From a virus: a stretch of DNA of 20,590 nucleotides. The stretch covers positions 1 through 20,590 of the IMG/VR virus record IMGVR_UViG_3300021519_000093. One strand, written 5' to 3'. Below, piece after piece: positions 11,481-16,792 of the stretch. A model generated the notes under the pieces. That model ran no database searches. It was not told the DNA's origin and worked only from the letters and a program-made list of their open reading frames with translations. Numbering within the stretch: the stretch's first letter is position 1; each line of letters starts with the position of its first letter. The position numbers and the translations under genes are program-made.

Positions 11481-11651
11481 TTATTTGCTTGTCTTGACCA
11501 TAGCAAGGCGTTGTGCGCCATTTGCCAAGATTAGACTAACTCTGGTAACCTTATTAGACATTGGTGTAAAACCTGCGATACGACCTGTAACGCCTGTCTT
11601 GCTGGTTGTGAATAAATCACCAATTTGGTAAGTGTATCCGTGAAGTGTCAT
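11481..11651 (-). CDS. Small SH3-like protein, 56 aa (paralogue of the 11211 gene)
   Basis: Start ATG 11651 (MTLHGYTYQIGDLFTT) has AAAGGCAAGA upstream. Earlier in-frame codons lie in the promoter. 56 residues with the same YxxGDxFTT and VTGxI pattern as the 11211 gene, but a different end (SLILANGAQRLAMVKTSK). Role unknown; duplicate neighbouring genes suggest local duplication. Confidence 0.65.
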   Translation of the reverse strand: MTLHGYTYQIGDLFTTSKTGVTGRIAGFTPMSNKVTRVSLILANGAQRLAMVKTSK

Positions 11652-11687
11652 TGGGTCTTGCCTTTCTGTTGTGGGGGTTAATTGCTT

Positions 11688-11716
11688 ATAGTATAATTTT
11701 AGCATAAAAATGTCAT
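11688..11716 (-). promoter_or_regulatory. Promoter of the 11481-11651 gene
   Basis: Minus strand ATGACA (11711-11716), 17 bases, TACTAT (11688-11693). TATACT at 11690-11695 overlaps with a 15-base spacer. Confidence 0.5.
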
Positions 11717-11744
11717 AAATACCAATCCAAAGGGGGATTTAGGG

Positions 11745-11760
11745 TGTGTCCTTAATCACA
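11745..11760. promoter_or_regulatory. Crp/GlxR-type palindrome (one mismatch)
   Basis: TGTGT-CCTTAA-TCACA, about 70 bases upstream of the predicted start of transcription of the 11651 gene. Confidence 0.45.
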
Positions 11761-11811
11761 TCTTAAATGCGTGTCATAACTTGACAAACCTGGATCTTTG
11801 CGACGTGGCCC

Positions 11812-11840
11812 CTTTTATTTTATTGATGGAAAAATAAAAG
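11812..11840 (-). terminator. AT-rich hairpin after GP88 gene
   Basis: CTTTTATTTT and AAAATAAAAG form a perfect 10-base stem with a 9-base loop, about 50 bases after the GP88 stop. GACGTGG, a variant of the CACGTG box, lies just beyond it. Confidence 0.55.
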
Positions 11841-11888
11841 AAGCAACAACCAAAACAAAAGTATAACTTGAGTAATACGCATGTTATC

Positions 11889-12623
11889 TCATTTCTTAGT
11901 AGCAGAAAAAACTATGTCTGCTTTAGAGTATACACACAATCCGCAAGAAACGCAAGCCGAGCCAGCGGATGAGATAAGTGGAATTGCTTTTAGATTTTCA
12001 GGGCACTTAGCACCAGGCTTACCAATCATTTCTTTCATGTCTGCTTGACCGATAGCAAAATTCTTAGCAAGGTATGCAAGACGAATTCCTTGATTATTTT
12101 TTAAGTCAACGCCAATTTTTACATTCTCACTATCAGTGCTAAAGTAAAGAGACAGGTTATCAATATCTTTTAGGATGAGGGCTGCAGACTTTACTCTAGT
12201 GTAAACCCAGAATTGAATATCAGGATTAAGTTTGATTACATCGGACCAGGCAGTGGTATAAGTATCATTAAAGAAATCTCCGTCCCAATGAATGCGAAAT
12301 AGCATAGGGGCGTCTTTCTTTATACAATCAGCCCTGAAGTCTGCAATCATCTCAGCAATGAGATTAAGCATAGTTAAGTAGTCTGCGTCTTTTAGCAGGG
12401 CCCAATTGTGTAGCAGATTAGTTTTTACTCCAGGGAAGATCTTTTCGAGTTTTCCTGCGTAGCATACGCTTTCACATACACTAGTGGCACCAGGGCACGA
12501 GTAAGCCTTTCCAGCAGGCAATCCAAAGGTGTTAGCAATTGCGGCTTGCTTTCCATTTTTAGTGACAAGATTAGCGACCTTTCTATCATTAGAGCGTTTT
12601 AGTTTAAGTGTATTAGTAGTCAA
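11889..12623 (-). CDS. GP88-family protein (possible radical-SAM-like enzyme)
   Basis: 244 residues. SCPGATSVCESVCYAGK (C43, C50, C54), then FRIHWDGDFFNDTYTTAW and IQFWVYTR. The end holds C207, C224, C227 and C230. This is the pattern of the GP88 family of actinophages. The leading Cys-x6-Cys-x3-CYA and the RIH-GDF-YTR strands recall the Gp37/Gp68-type barrels thought to be radical-SAM-like, but that link is an inference. The start is TTG 12623: a TAG lies directly before it in frame. It overlaps the upstream gene by 11 bases. It would need an Fe-S cluster, consistent with the phage-encoded carrier at 2435. Confidence 0.85.
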   Translation of the reverse strand: MTTNTLKLKRSNDRKVANLVTKNGKQAAIANTFGLPAGKAYSCPGATSVCESVCYAGKLEKIFPGVKTNLLHNWALLKDADYLTMLNLIAEMIADFRADCIKKDAPMLFRIHWDGDFFNDTYTTAWSDVIKLNPDIQFWVYTRVKSAALILKDIDNLSLYFSTDSENVKIGVDLKNNQGIRLAYLAKNFAIGQADMKEMIGKPGAKCPENLKAIPLISSAGSACVSCGLCVYSKADIVFSATKK

Positions 12624-12789
12624 GGCCTAGACTCATTTCTAGAGCAATGTCTTCATTATAGGTAACGGACATTTCTTCTAGTAAGCAATGAGTACATTTT
12701 TCTTCATATGCGTCAACCGCATTTTCTTTACATTCAGGGCAGGTTGTGGCATAGTATTCATCATAGAATTCATCTGCGATATTTCCCAT
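12613..12789 (-). CDS. Zinc-ribbon protein, 58 aa
   Basis: 58 residues from ATG 12789 (AAAGGAGAA upstream) to TAA 12613. It contains CPECKEN near residue 17 and CTHC near residue 32, a four-cysteine ribbon in an acidic protein. The stop overlaps the TTG start of the GP88 gene, so the two are translationally coupled; it may be a partner of GP88. Confidence 0.65.
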   Translation of the reverse strand: MGNIADEFYDEYYATTCPECKENAVDAYEEKCTHCLLEEMSVTYNEDIALEMSLGLDY

Positions 12790-12793
12790 GGGG

Positions 12794-12940
12794 CTATTCT
12801 CCTTTTTCGTTGTTTTTTAATTGTAGCAGTTCGGACTGACATTTTCTACGGTTGTAAGATTTCTTAGAAGGCACGGCAGAGGCAGCGTTGCTACGGCGTA
12901 ATTCCATAAGCCTGCGTAATTCCTCGGGTGTTTTTTTCAT
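12794..12940 (-). CDS. Hypothetical basic protein, 48 aa
   Basis: 48 residues: KKTPEELRRLMELRRSNAA, then SKKSYNRRKCQSELLQ. Very basic, likely to bind DNA or RNA. ATG 12940 lies five bases after TAATAT of a good promoter, so it is nearly leaderless. First gene of a unit that includes the zinc ribbon and GP88. Confidence 0.6.
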   Translation of the reverse strand: MKKTPEELRRLMELRRSNAASAVPSKKSYNRRKCQSELLQLKNNEKGE

Positions 12941-12945
12941 ACTTA

Positions 12946-12975
12946 ATATTAGCATACAGGGGGTATAAATGTCAA
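12946..12975 (-). promoter_or_regulatory. Promoter of the GP88 operon
   Basis: Minus strand TTGACA (12970-12975), 18 bases ending in TGC, TAATAT (12946-12951). A perfect Crp-type palindrome begins ten bases beyond the -35. Confidence 0.75.
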
Positions 12976-12984
12976 ATCTTAAAC

Positions 12985-13000
12985 TGTGATCAATCTCACA
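12985..13000. promoter_or_regulatory. Crp/GlxR-type palindrome, perfect
   Basis: TGTGA-TCAATC-TCACA, centred about 53 bases upstream of the predicted GP88-operon transcript start. CACGTG follows at 13008-13013. Confidence 0.65.
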
Positions 13001-13014
13001 TCGGCGCCACGTGC

Positions 13015-13042
13015 ATTTTTATGCGGGGAAGCACATAAAAAT
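13015..13042 (-). terminator. Hairpin terminator candidate after the 13053 gene
   Basis: ATTTTTATG and CATAAAAAT form a perfect 9-base stem with a 10-base loop, eleven bases after the stop. It overlaps the CACGTG region by one side. Confidence 0.5.
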
Positions 13043-13052
13043 ACTTTAGTGA

Positions 13053-13286
13053 TTAGTCTTCTTCAAAGAATACATACCATTCAATAGTTTCATCATCAAA
13101 TAAATATATATGACCTTCTTCGTTAAAATCATTCCTGGTGTAAATATTAAATCCATCTTTATTTTGTGTAAGAGTTTCAATAGTTACATATTCATTATCA
13201 ACCTTAATTAGATCGCCTTCCATAAGTTGAGACGGCAATAAATTATCAGCAAATCTAAGTTCCATACTATTTATTGTATCAGACAT
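13053..13286 (-). CDS. Hypothetical beta-rich acidic protein, 77 aa
   Basis: ATG 13286 (MSDTINSMELRF) is chosen because GAGG lies about nine bases upstream and the previous stop is two bases away. 77 residues with EGDLIKVDNEYVTIETL and a string of acidic/aromatic strands; probably a small beta barrel. Last gene of the 14121 operon. Confidence 0.65.
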   Translation of the reverse strand: MSDTINSMELRFADNLLPSQLMEGDLIKVDNEYVTIETLTQNKDGFNIYTRNDFNEEGHIYLFDDETIEWYVFFEED

Positions 13287-13287
13287 T

Positions 13288-13563
13288 TCAATCCTCATCT
13301 GCTGGTGTGATAAACCAATCCAAGTGGTGTTGTTCAATTATTGCCCATGCTGGTGCGACATTACTGCCCTTATATGATACGCCTTCAGGCATAGCAATTT
13401 TTCTATCATAGTCCTCATCATAGGCTGCATCTATTGCATCTATGCAAGGTTGTACCATGCTTAGTGGTACTGGTGGATAGTGATTACCCTGTAAGTGATA
13501 TGCTAATTGTGTTTCTAAATCAAGGACGCTATCTGCTAATCCAATTGCTGTTACGCTTCCCAT
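13288..13563 (-). CDS. Conserved actinophage-type hypothetical protein, 91 aa
   Basis: 91 residues with PPVPLSMVQPCIDAIDAAYDE, IAMPEGVSYKGSNVAPAWAI and EQHHLDWFITP. I recognise this general pattern from mycobacteriophage hypothetical proteins, but no function is known. Starts by TAATG overlap. Confidence 0.7.
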   Translation of the reverse strand: MGSVTAIGLADSVLDLETQLAYHLQGNHYPPVPLSMVQPCIDAIDAAYDEDYDRKIAMPEGVSYKGSNVAPAWAIIEQHHLDWFITPADED

Positions 13564-13784
13564 TATTTAAATACGACCTTTCGTCCTTCACGATAAAATA
13601 ACTTTGTGTGCATTTTGCCACTAGGTTCAGAAAGATTAACTGTAGCATATTCATCAGCAAATCCCCAATCCTCAAAACTGTTAAAAGTATTAACTGCTGA
13701 TAGTGCGTCTGAATAACGCCCTGTCCAATGTACGGGCTTGCTGTCATACGATACTGTTACTGCGTATAAGTATTCTTTATCCAT
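13563..13784 (-). CDS. Conserved phage hypothetical protein, 73 aa
   Basis: 73 residues (YAVTVSYDSKPVHWTGRYSD; DWGFADEYATVNLSEPSGKM). The even beta-strand pattern looks like a compact alpha-beta domain. TAATG overlaps at both ends. No function known. Confidence 0.7.
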   Translation of the reverse strand: MDKEYLYAVTVSYDSKPVHWTGRYSDALSAVNTFNSFEDWGFADEYATVNLSEPSGKMHTKLFYREGRKVVFK

Positions 13785-13927
13785 TATTCTGCCTCTTTCG
13801 TTGTAAATAGTGCGCCTTCATTAAATAAGCCTAACTCTAAATTAAATAATTCATCGCTATTGGCTTGCGCTAAGTCTATCCAACCTGCGCCTTCGTTGTC
13901 AATTCTAAAAATCTCTACATATCCCAT
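13784..13927 (-). CDS. Hypothetical acidic protein, 47 aa
   Basis: 47 residues from ATG 13927 to TAA 13784, TAATG overlaps at both ends. Acidic (ANSDELFNLELGLFNEG). No cysteines; family unknown. Confidence 0.6.
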   Translation of the reverse strand: MGYVEIFRIDNEGAGWIDLAQANSDELFNLELGLFNEGALFTTKEAE

Positions 13928-14121
13928 TACTTATTAACCGCCAAACTGCGATAAGTGTAACCGCCATTTGTTTTGCGAATTTCAACACGATACGCTTCTG
14001 CGCCTTCATACCAAACCGCTTGTGGGTGTATCTCTGCTGAGATTATTTCTCCTGTTACGGACTTTGAGCGATACATTTTTCCGATTAGTAAATCGCTTAC
14101 ATTATAGACATTTGCTGACAT
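13927..14121 (-). CDS. SH3-like small protein, 64 aa
   Basis: 64 residues, first gene of a five-gene unit. LIGKMYRSKSVTGEIISAEI and a closing GGYTYRSLAVNK resemble the 11211/11481 pair (GDxFTTxKxxVTGxI). ATG 14121 has AAAGGAAGT upstream. A 5' region of about 155 bases carries a Crp-type site and two DnaA boxes. Confidence 0.7.
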   Translation of the reverse strand: MSANVYNVSDLLIGKMYRSKSVTGEIISAEIHPQAVWYEGAEAYRVEIRKTNGGYTYRSLAVNK

Positions 14122-14151
14122 AGTGTCACTTCCTTTTTCTTTTTGTTATTA

Positions 14152-14179
14152 ACTTTATCCTACCATAGGGGTCTGACAA
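14152..14179 (-). promoter_or_regulatory. Promoter region of the 14121 operon
   Basis: Minus strand TTGTCA (14174-14179), 16 bases, TAAAGT (14152-14157); TAGGAT (14157-14162) lies 11 bases after TTGTCA, the spacing shared with other operons here. Confidence 0.5.
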
Positions 14180-14280
14180 ATCTTGCTTATTTATTTTTTC
14201 TTACTATGTAAGTCTAGCCTATTACTCATAAATTATCAACCTACTAGCGGGTAGTCTTAAATAATGAGACGCTCAGAGGG

Positions 14281-14296
14281 TGTGATAAAACTCACA
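14281..14296. promoter_or_regulatory. Crp/GlxR-type palindrome, perfect
   Basis: TGTGA-TAAAAC-TCACA. About 140 bases upstream of the 14121-operon transcript start. Confidence 0.6.
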
Positions 14297-14305
14297 TCTT
14301 AAGCC

Positions 14306-14344
14306 TGTGGATAACTTGGTCTGACCTGTGGATAACTGCACGTG
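14306..14344. promoter_or_regulatory. Two DnaA boxes and CACGTG
   Basis: TGTGGATAA at 14306-14314 and 14327-14335 (two turns apart), CACGTG at 14339-14344. Confidence 0.65.
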
Positions 14345-14363
14345 CATTTTTTGTTGATGTGTT

Positions 14364-14390
14364 GAGCAGTTTTAGATCTTGCTCAGGATT
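14364..14390. repeat. GAGCA-hairpin family, copy 5
   Basis: GAGCA, 11-base loop GTTTTAGATCT, TGCTC, AGGATT. Ten bases after the stop of the 14400 gene. Confidence 0.7.
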
Positions 14391-14399
14391 TTATTTTAT

Positions 14400-14597
14400 T
14401 TATACATTTGATAATTCTTTATAACACGCAATAGCAAATCTATTTGCGTCAAATCTTTCGTTATCACTTTCAAACATTAAAGAAAATTCATCTACCAAAT
14501 CAGCAAATAAAATTTCTCCTTGTTCATCAAAAACAGATGTAGCAAAGTAATTGCTAAGAATTTCGGCAACCTTTACATAGTCTTTACGGGTCATCAT
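14400..14597 (-). CDS. Conserved phage hypothetical protein, 65 aa
   Basis: 65 residues beginning MMTRKDYVKVAEILS, and containing DNERFDANRFAIACYKE. This MTRKDYV ... F/RF...AC pattern is common among phage and plasmid orphans with no known function. ATG 14597 shares bases with the previous stop; the next ATG codon (14594) is equally possible. Confidence 0.7.
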   Translation of the reverse strand: MMTRKDYVKVAEILSNYFATSVFDEQGEILFADLVDEFSLMFESDNERFDANRFAIACYKELSNV

Positions 14598-14806
14598 TAG
14601 TTGGCCACCTTTAGAATTGCATAAGAGCCATTTGCATTTATTTCATCAAGGGCTGGCTGAATGCGGGGCGCAAGTAAATCTTTTAGCATACTTTCAAGCA
14701 TTACAATTTGCATTGACTCTGAAAGTTTAAGTAATTGCATTCCTATTGGGTGAGTTTCGTCTACCTCTGTTACAAAAGCGAGATTGTGTTTAATTGATAC
14801 TGTCAT
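14597..14806 (-). CDS. Hypothetical helical protein, 69 aa
   Basis: ATG 14806 (MTVSIKHNLAFVTEVDE) is preferred over starts up to 34 codons upstream, because those lie in the zinc-ribbon gene before it. TAGGAAA precedes it. 69 residues with Met-rich helices (SESMQIVMLESMLKDL). No family recognised. Confidence 0.65.
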   Translation of the reverse strand: MTVSIKHNLAFVTEVDETHPIGMQLLKLSESMQIVMLESMLKDLLAPRIQPALDEINANGSYAILKVAN

Positions 14807-14825
14807 TTTTTTATTTCCTATTCTT

Positions 14826-14969
14826 TTAGTTGTTGAATTGTTGTAGGTCTTGTTCTGTACCGAAATCGCATTGGCAAGTTTCGACATCAAAATCATTATC
14901 GTTACCAAAAAATAGTAACCCTGTTGAATTGCATTCTTCGCAAGGAATTGTGAGGACCGAGTTTATCAT
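14826..14969 (-). CDS. Zinc-ribbon microprotein, 47 aa
   Basis: 47 residues from ATG 14969 (TAATG overlap) to TAA 14826. CEECNSTG near residue 10 and CQCDFG near residue 32 give four cysteines; the first knuckle resembles the CxxCxxxG units of DnaJ-type zinc domains. Unknown role. Confidence 0.6.
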   Translation of the reverse strand: MINSVLTIPCEECNSTGLLFFGNDNDFDVETCQCDFGTEQDLQQFNN

Positions 14970-15154
14970 TAGATAAGTGCCTTTCCTCTAAGTGTTCCAC
15001 GAATACCAAGCAAGTCGCATGATACTTTTACAGATACGCCAACAGGTAACGCATTAGGATAGTTAGAGATAAAATCTGCAACCTGTCCTTTAGTGGATAG
15101 GGGAATTGTTTTTACGGAACCTGAATAGGTTTCGAGTTTTATAGTGTAAGTCAT
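14969..15154 (-). CDS. Small protein, 61 aa, paralogue of the 17121 gene
   Basis: 61 residues: TIKLETYSGSVKTIPLSTKGQ, then FISNYPNALPVGVSVKVS, LLGIRGTLRGKA. The 17121 gene on the opposite strand reads NVTLTTTGGTTR, FDTKEHVHEFIELMG, LHQGVAVCID, IIGIHNGWIQGK. The matched pattern shows common origin. ATG 15154 has AAAGGAAGT upstream. Function unknown. Confidence 0.7.
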   Translation of the reverse strand: MTYTIKLETYSGSVKTIPLSTKGQVADFISNYPNALPVGVSVKVSCDLLGIRGTLRGKALI

Positions 15155-15187
15155 TTAGTGACTTCCTTTCGTTTTAGTGATAAGACT

Positions 15188-15210
15188 ATCTTACCATTAG
15201 GGGCTGACAT
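15188..15210 (-). promoter_or_regulatory. Proximal promoter of the 15154 operon
   Basis: Minus strand ATGTCA (15205-15210), 11 bases ending in TGG, TAAGAT (15188-15193). Extended -10 type. Confidence 0.5.
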
Positions 15211-15218
15211 TATTGCCA

Positions 15219-15277
15219 CTTATTTGCTAAGGCTCATTGTGATACTCGTCACACTTATTTGCTTAGGCTCATTGGCT
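15219..15277 (+). repeat. Direct repeat CTTATTTGCTWAGGCTCATTG
   Basis: Two near-identical 21-base copies about 35 bases apart flank a perfect Crp-type palindrome. Confidence 0.6.
15238..15253. promoter_or_regulatory. Crp/GlxR-type palindrome, perfect
   Basis: TGTGA-TACTCG-TCACA, centred about 64 bases upstream of the predicted proximal transcript start of the 15154 operon, close to a class I activator position. Confidence 0.65.
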
Positions 15278-15306
15278 CAATGTCCAGTATTTAATTGTAT
15301 AAGAGA

Positions 15307-15327
15307 ATTATAGCAAAGAAATGTCAA
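15307..15327 (-). promoter_or_regulatory. Distal promoter of the 15154 operon
   Basis: Minus strand TTGACA (15322-15327), nine bases ending in TGC, TATAAT (15307-15312). TTGCTT lies 17 bases before the TATAAT. An extended -10 promoter with the repeated TTGACATTT box inside its spacer. Confidence 0.55.
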
Positions 15328-15366
15328 AAAAGCAAATCGACACGCCGTAAATTAGGGGAATAATAG

Positions 15367-15416
15367 TGTGTTTCTTATCACATTAGTTATCCACACCCTG
15401 TGGAAAACGCCACGTG
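15367..15416. promoter_or_regulatory. Control cassette: Crp-like site, DnaA box, CACGTG
   Basis: TGTGT-TTCTTA-TCACA (15367-15382), DnaA box TTATCCACA (15387-15395), TGTGGAAAA (15399-15407, one mismatch) and CACGTG (15411-15416), in the same order as at 9934 and 14281. Confidence 0.6.
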
Positions 15417-15421
15417 GAAAA

Positions 15422-15449
15422 ATCGCAGTGTTTTATTTCTGCGATCTTT
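15422..15449 (-). terminator. Intrinsic terminator of the 16409 operon
   Basis: ATCGCAG and CTGCGAT (15422-15428, 15439-15445). It is followed on the minus strand by TTTT and on the plus strand by CTTTTTT, so it can end transcription from either side. It lies just after the last gene (stop 15455). Confidence 0.75.
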
Positions 15450-15454
15450 TTTAT

Positions 15455-15556
15455 TTATTCTTTTACAAATAAATAAAATCCATAAAATAAACAACCGAAA
15501 GAAAAAAATAAAAGTGCGTTACCACTTACAAAAAAAGTTTGATAAAAGTTACTCAT
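15455..15556 (-). CDS. Single-span membrane microprotein, 33 aa
   Basis: 33 residues from ATG 15556 (ATGA overlap) to TAA 15455. A Phe/Leu-rich helix fills most of it (NALLFFSFGCLFYGFYLFV), followed by KE. Last gene of a seven-gene unit, just before a terminator. Perhaps a small membrane effector; unknown. Confidence 0.6.
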   Translation of the reverse strand: MSNFYQTFFVSGNALLFFSFGCLFYGFYLFVKE

Positions 15557-15645
15557 TTATTTTCATCAATTTCATTTAGCAATTCCCAAAGTATTGGCTC
15601 TAACGCTAATGCGCTTTCATCTAATTTTTCTTGAAGTGTTTTCAT
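15553..15645 (-). CDS. Hypothetical acidic helix protein, 30 aa
   Basis: 30 residues, acidic amphipathic helix (LQEKLDESALALEPILWELL). ATGA overlaps on both sides and GGAG nine bases upstream (spacing typical for this operon) support translation. Confidence 0.6.
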   Translation of the reverse strand: MKTLQEKLDESALALEPILWELLNEIDENK

Positions 15646-15791
15646 TCGCTTAACTCCAAATCTTTTATGTCAGCGACATAGACATTATCTTTATTTATTC
15701 CGTATTTTAATTGGAATTGAAATACATCGATAGCCTCATCATAGGACTCAGCCTCTACAGTTATGTAGGTTAGAAACTCAAAGTTTTTCAT
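15642..15791 (-). CDS. Hypothetical protein, 49 aa
   Basis: 49 residues: FLTYITVEAESYDEAIDVFQ. A beta-alpha pattern much like the C-terminal part of the 10085 gene. GGGAG lies upstream of ATG 15791. Probably a small ferredoxin-like or ligand-type domain; no proof. Confidence 0.6.
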   Translation of the reverse strand: MKNFEFLTYITVEAESYDEAIDVFQFQLKYGINKDNVYVADIKDLELSE

Positions 15792-15956
15792 TTATTTAAC
15801 TCCCTTGTATAGGTAGTCCCATGCCTTACGGCACATTAGTATGCTTTCGCAATTATCGCAACACACAACCCCATTAGGGTTTAGGTCATAGTCATAGATG
15901 TCAATGGTAGTGCTAACCGCACCGCATACTGACTTGATAGGTACATAGGTACTCAT
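15792..15956 (-). CDS. Zinc-ribbon-like protein, 54 aa
   Basis: 54 residues. VCCDNCESILMCRKAW gives a cluster of four cysteines within 13 residues, plus C11. A metal site is likely. GAAGGAG precedes ATG 15956. Role unknown. Confidence 0.65.
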   Translation of the reverse strand: MSTYVPIKSVCGAVSTTIDIYDYDLNPNGVVCCDNCESILMCRKAWDYLYKGVK

Positions 15957-16120
15957 TTAGTTACTCCTTCGAATAATTCTTTACACTTGTTAGGATTATC
16001 CCACCAAGCAAATCCTTCGTGATACTTAGCGGGTGCTAATACCACTTGACCGCAAGGGCATAGGTTCATCATGCCTTTAGGGTAATCGCTTACAGTAGCA
16101 AACTTAGTCCAAATACTCAT
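15953..16120 (-). CDS. CPCG-containing protein, 55 aa
   Basis: 55 residues, with NLCPCGQVVLAP near residue 20 and one later Cys (KCKELF). The CPCG word also occurs in the 7795 gene. GAAAGG upstream of ATG 16120; ATGA overlap downstream. Confidence 0.65.
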   Translation of the reverse strand: MSIWTKFATVSDYPKGMMNLCPCGQVVLAPAKYHEGFAWWDNPNKCKELFEGVTK

Positions 16121-16239
16121 TTAGTGTAACTACCTTTCTTTATTAACTCATCAAGCATTTTTGCTAAGTCGGGGTGAATACCTACGGGAGGATTTTTCCA
16201 ATAGTTTTCTAATTCGATTTTTTCTACATAGTCACGCAT
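16117..16239 (-). CDS. Hypothetical protein, 40 aa
   Basis: 40 residues (RDYVEKIELENYWKNPPVG, then PDLAKMLDELIKKG), with TAATG and ATGA overlaps. Helical. No family recognised. Confidence 0.6.
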   Translation of the reverse strand: MRDYVEKIELENYWKNPPVGIHPDLAKMLDELIKKGSYTK

Positions 16240-16409
16240 TAGTTAGACACTTTCCAATCTGACCACATTGGTAGTCGCTCAGGGTCGGTATCGTTATACC
16301 ACCGCTCTATATTCTGTTCGCATATTTCGCAGAAAGTAAATTGCTCATCACAATATTCTGATATTGCGAGATTAGGGATATGCTCTAGGCATTTTGTTAG
16401 TGTAGTCAT
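16239..16409 (-). CDS. Cys/His protein, 56 aa, first gene of the operon
   Basis: 56 residues: KCLEHIPNLAISEYC, then FTFCEICEQNIERW. Four cysteines and a histidine could bind one metal. AAAGGTGGT upstream of ATG 16409 is an almost perfect Shine-Dalgarno. It heads a seven-gene chain ending at 15455. Confidence 0.65.
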   Translation of the reverse strand: MTTLTKCLEHIPNLAISEYCDEQFTFCEICEQNIERWYNDTDPERLPMWSDWKVSN

Positions 16410-16465
16410 TTTAGACCACCTTTCTTTAGAGGATTTCTTTACCTCTTGTTTTTCTTTATACTAGA

Positions 16466-16488
16466 ATTATAGCAGGGGGGTCTGACAT
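16466..16488 (-). promoter_or_regulatory. Promoter of the 16409 operon
   Basis: Minus strand ATGTCA (16483-16488), 11 bases ending in TGC, TATAAT (16466-16471). Leader about 50 bases. Extended -10 type. Confidence 0.6.
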
Positions 16489-16631
16489 TTAGGGGTGTAC
16501 AAAACGGACATATAGTACATATGCCACTGTGACATACATCATGTGGATAACTTGAGCGTAAAACAAAGTGTGATGTGCGCCATGTGGATAACTTTTTGCA
16601 CGTGCCTATGTCCGATTTATCCCATATGTCG

Positions 16632-16647
16632 TGTGACGGACATCACA
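16632..16647. promoter_or_regulatory. Crp/GlxR-type palindrome, perfect
   Basis: TGTGA-CGGACA-TCACA, centred about 64 bases upstream of the predicted + transcript start. The outer bases GTCG ... CGAC extend the symmetry in part. Confidence 0.65.
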
Positions 16648-16668
16648 TGCGACACGCCGTGCTAGGAC

Positions 16669-16697
16669 TTGACTTTTTGACATTTCTATGCTATACT
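16669..16697 (+). promoter_or_regulatory. Promoter of the 16813 operon
   Basis: TTGACT (16669-16674), 17 bases ending in TGC, TATACT (16692-16697). The repeated TTGACATTT box lies inside the spacer. Confidence 0.75.
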
Positions 16698-16740
16698 TCT
16701 AGTATAAGAAAAATTAAATAAGAACAAATCCTAGTGAGCC

Positions 16741-16792
16741 TCGATAAGAGCAAATAACCTAGGTCAACAAAAAGATAACACAAGGTTATCGA
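16741..16792 (+). promoter_or_regulatory. Leader with mutually exclusive stems
   Basis: TCGATAA (16741-16747) and ATAACC (16754-16759) can each pair with GGTTATCGA (16784-16792), but not both at once. A switch or protein-binding site in the 5' leader is possible. Confidence 0.4.

Noticed and set aside
8684-16604. CACGTG as chance restriction-type palindromes
   Set aside because: A six-base palindrome is expected a few times here by chance, so no copy alone means much. Kept only as part of the cassette because of the fixed order and intergenic position.
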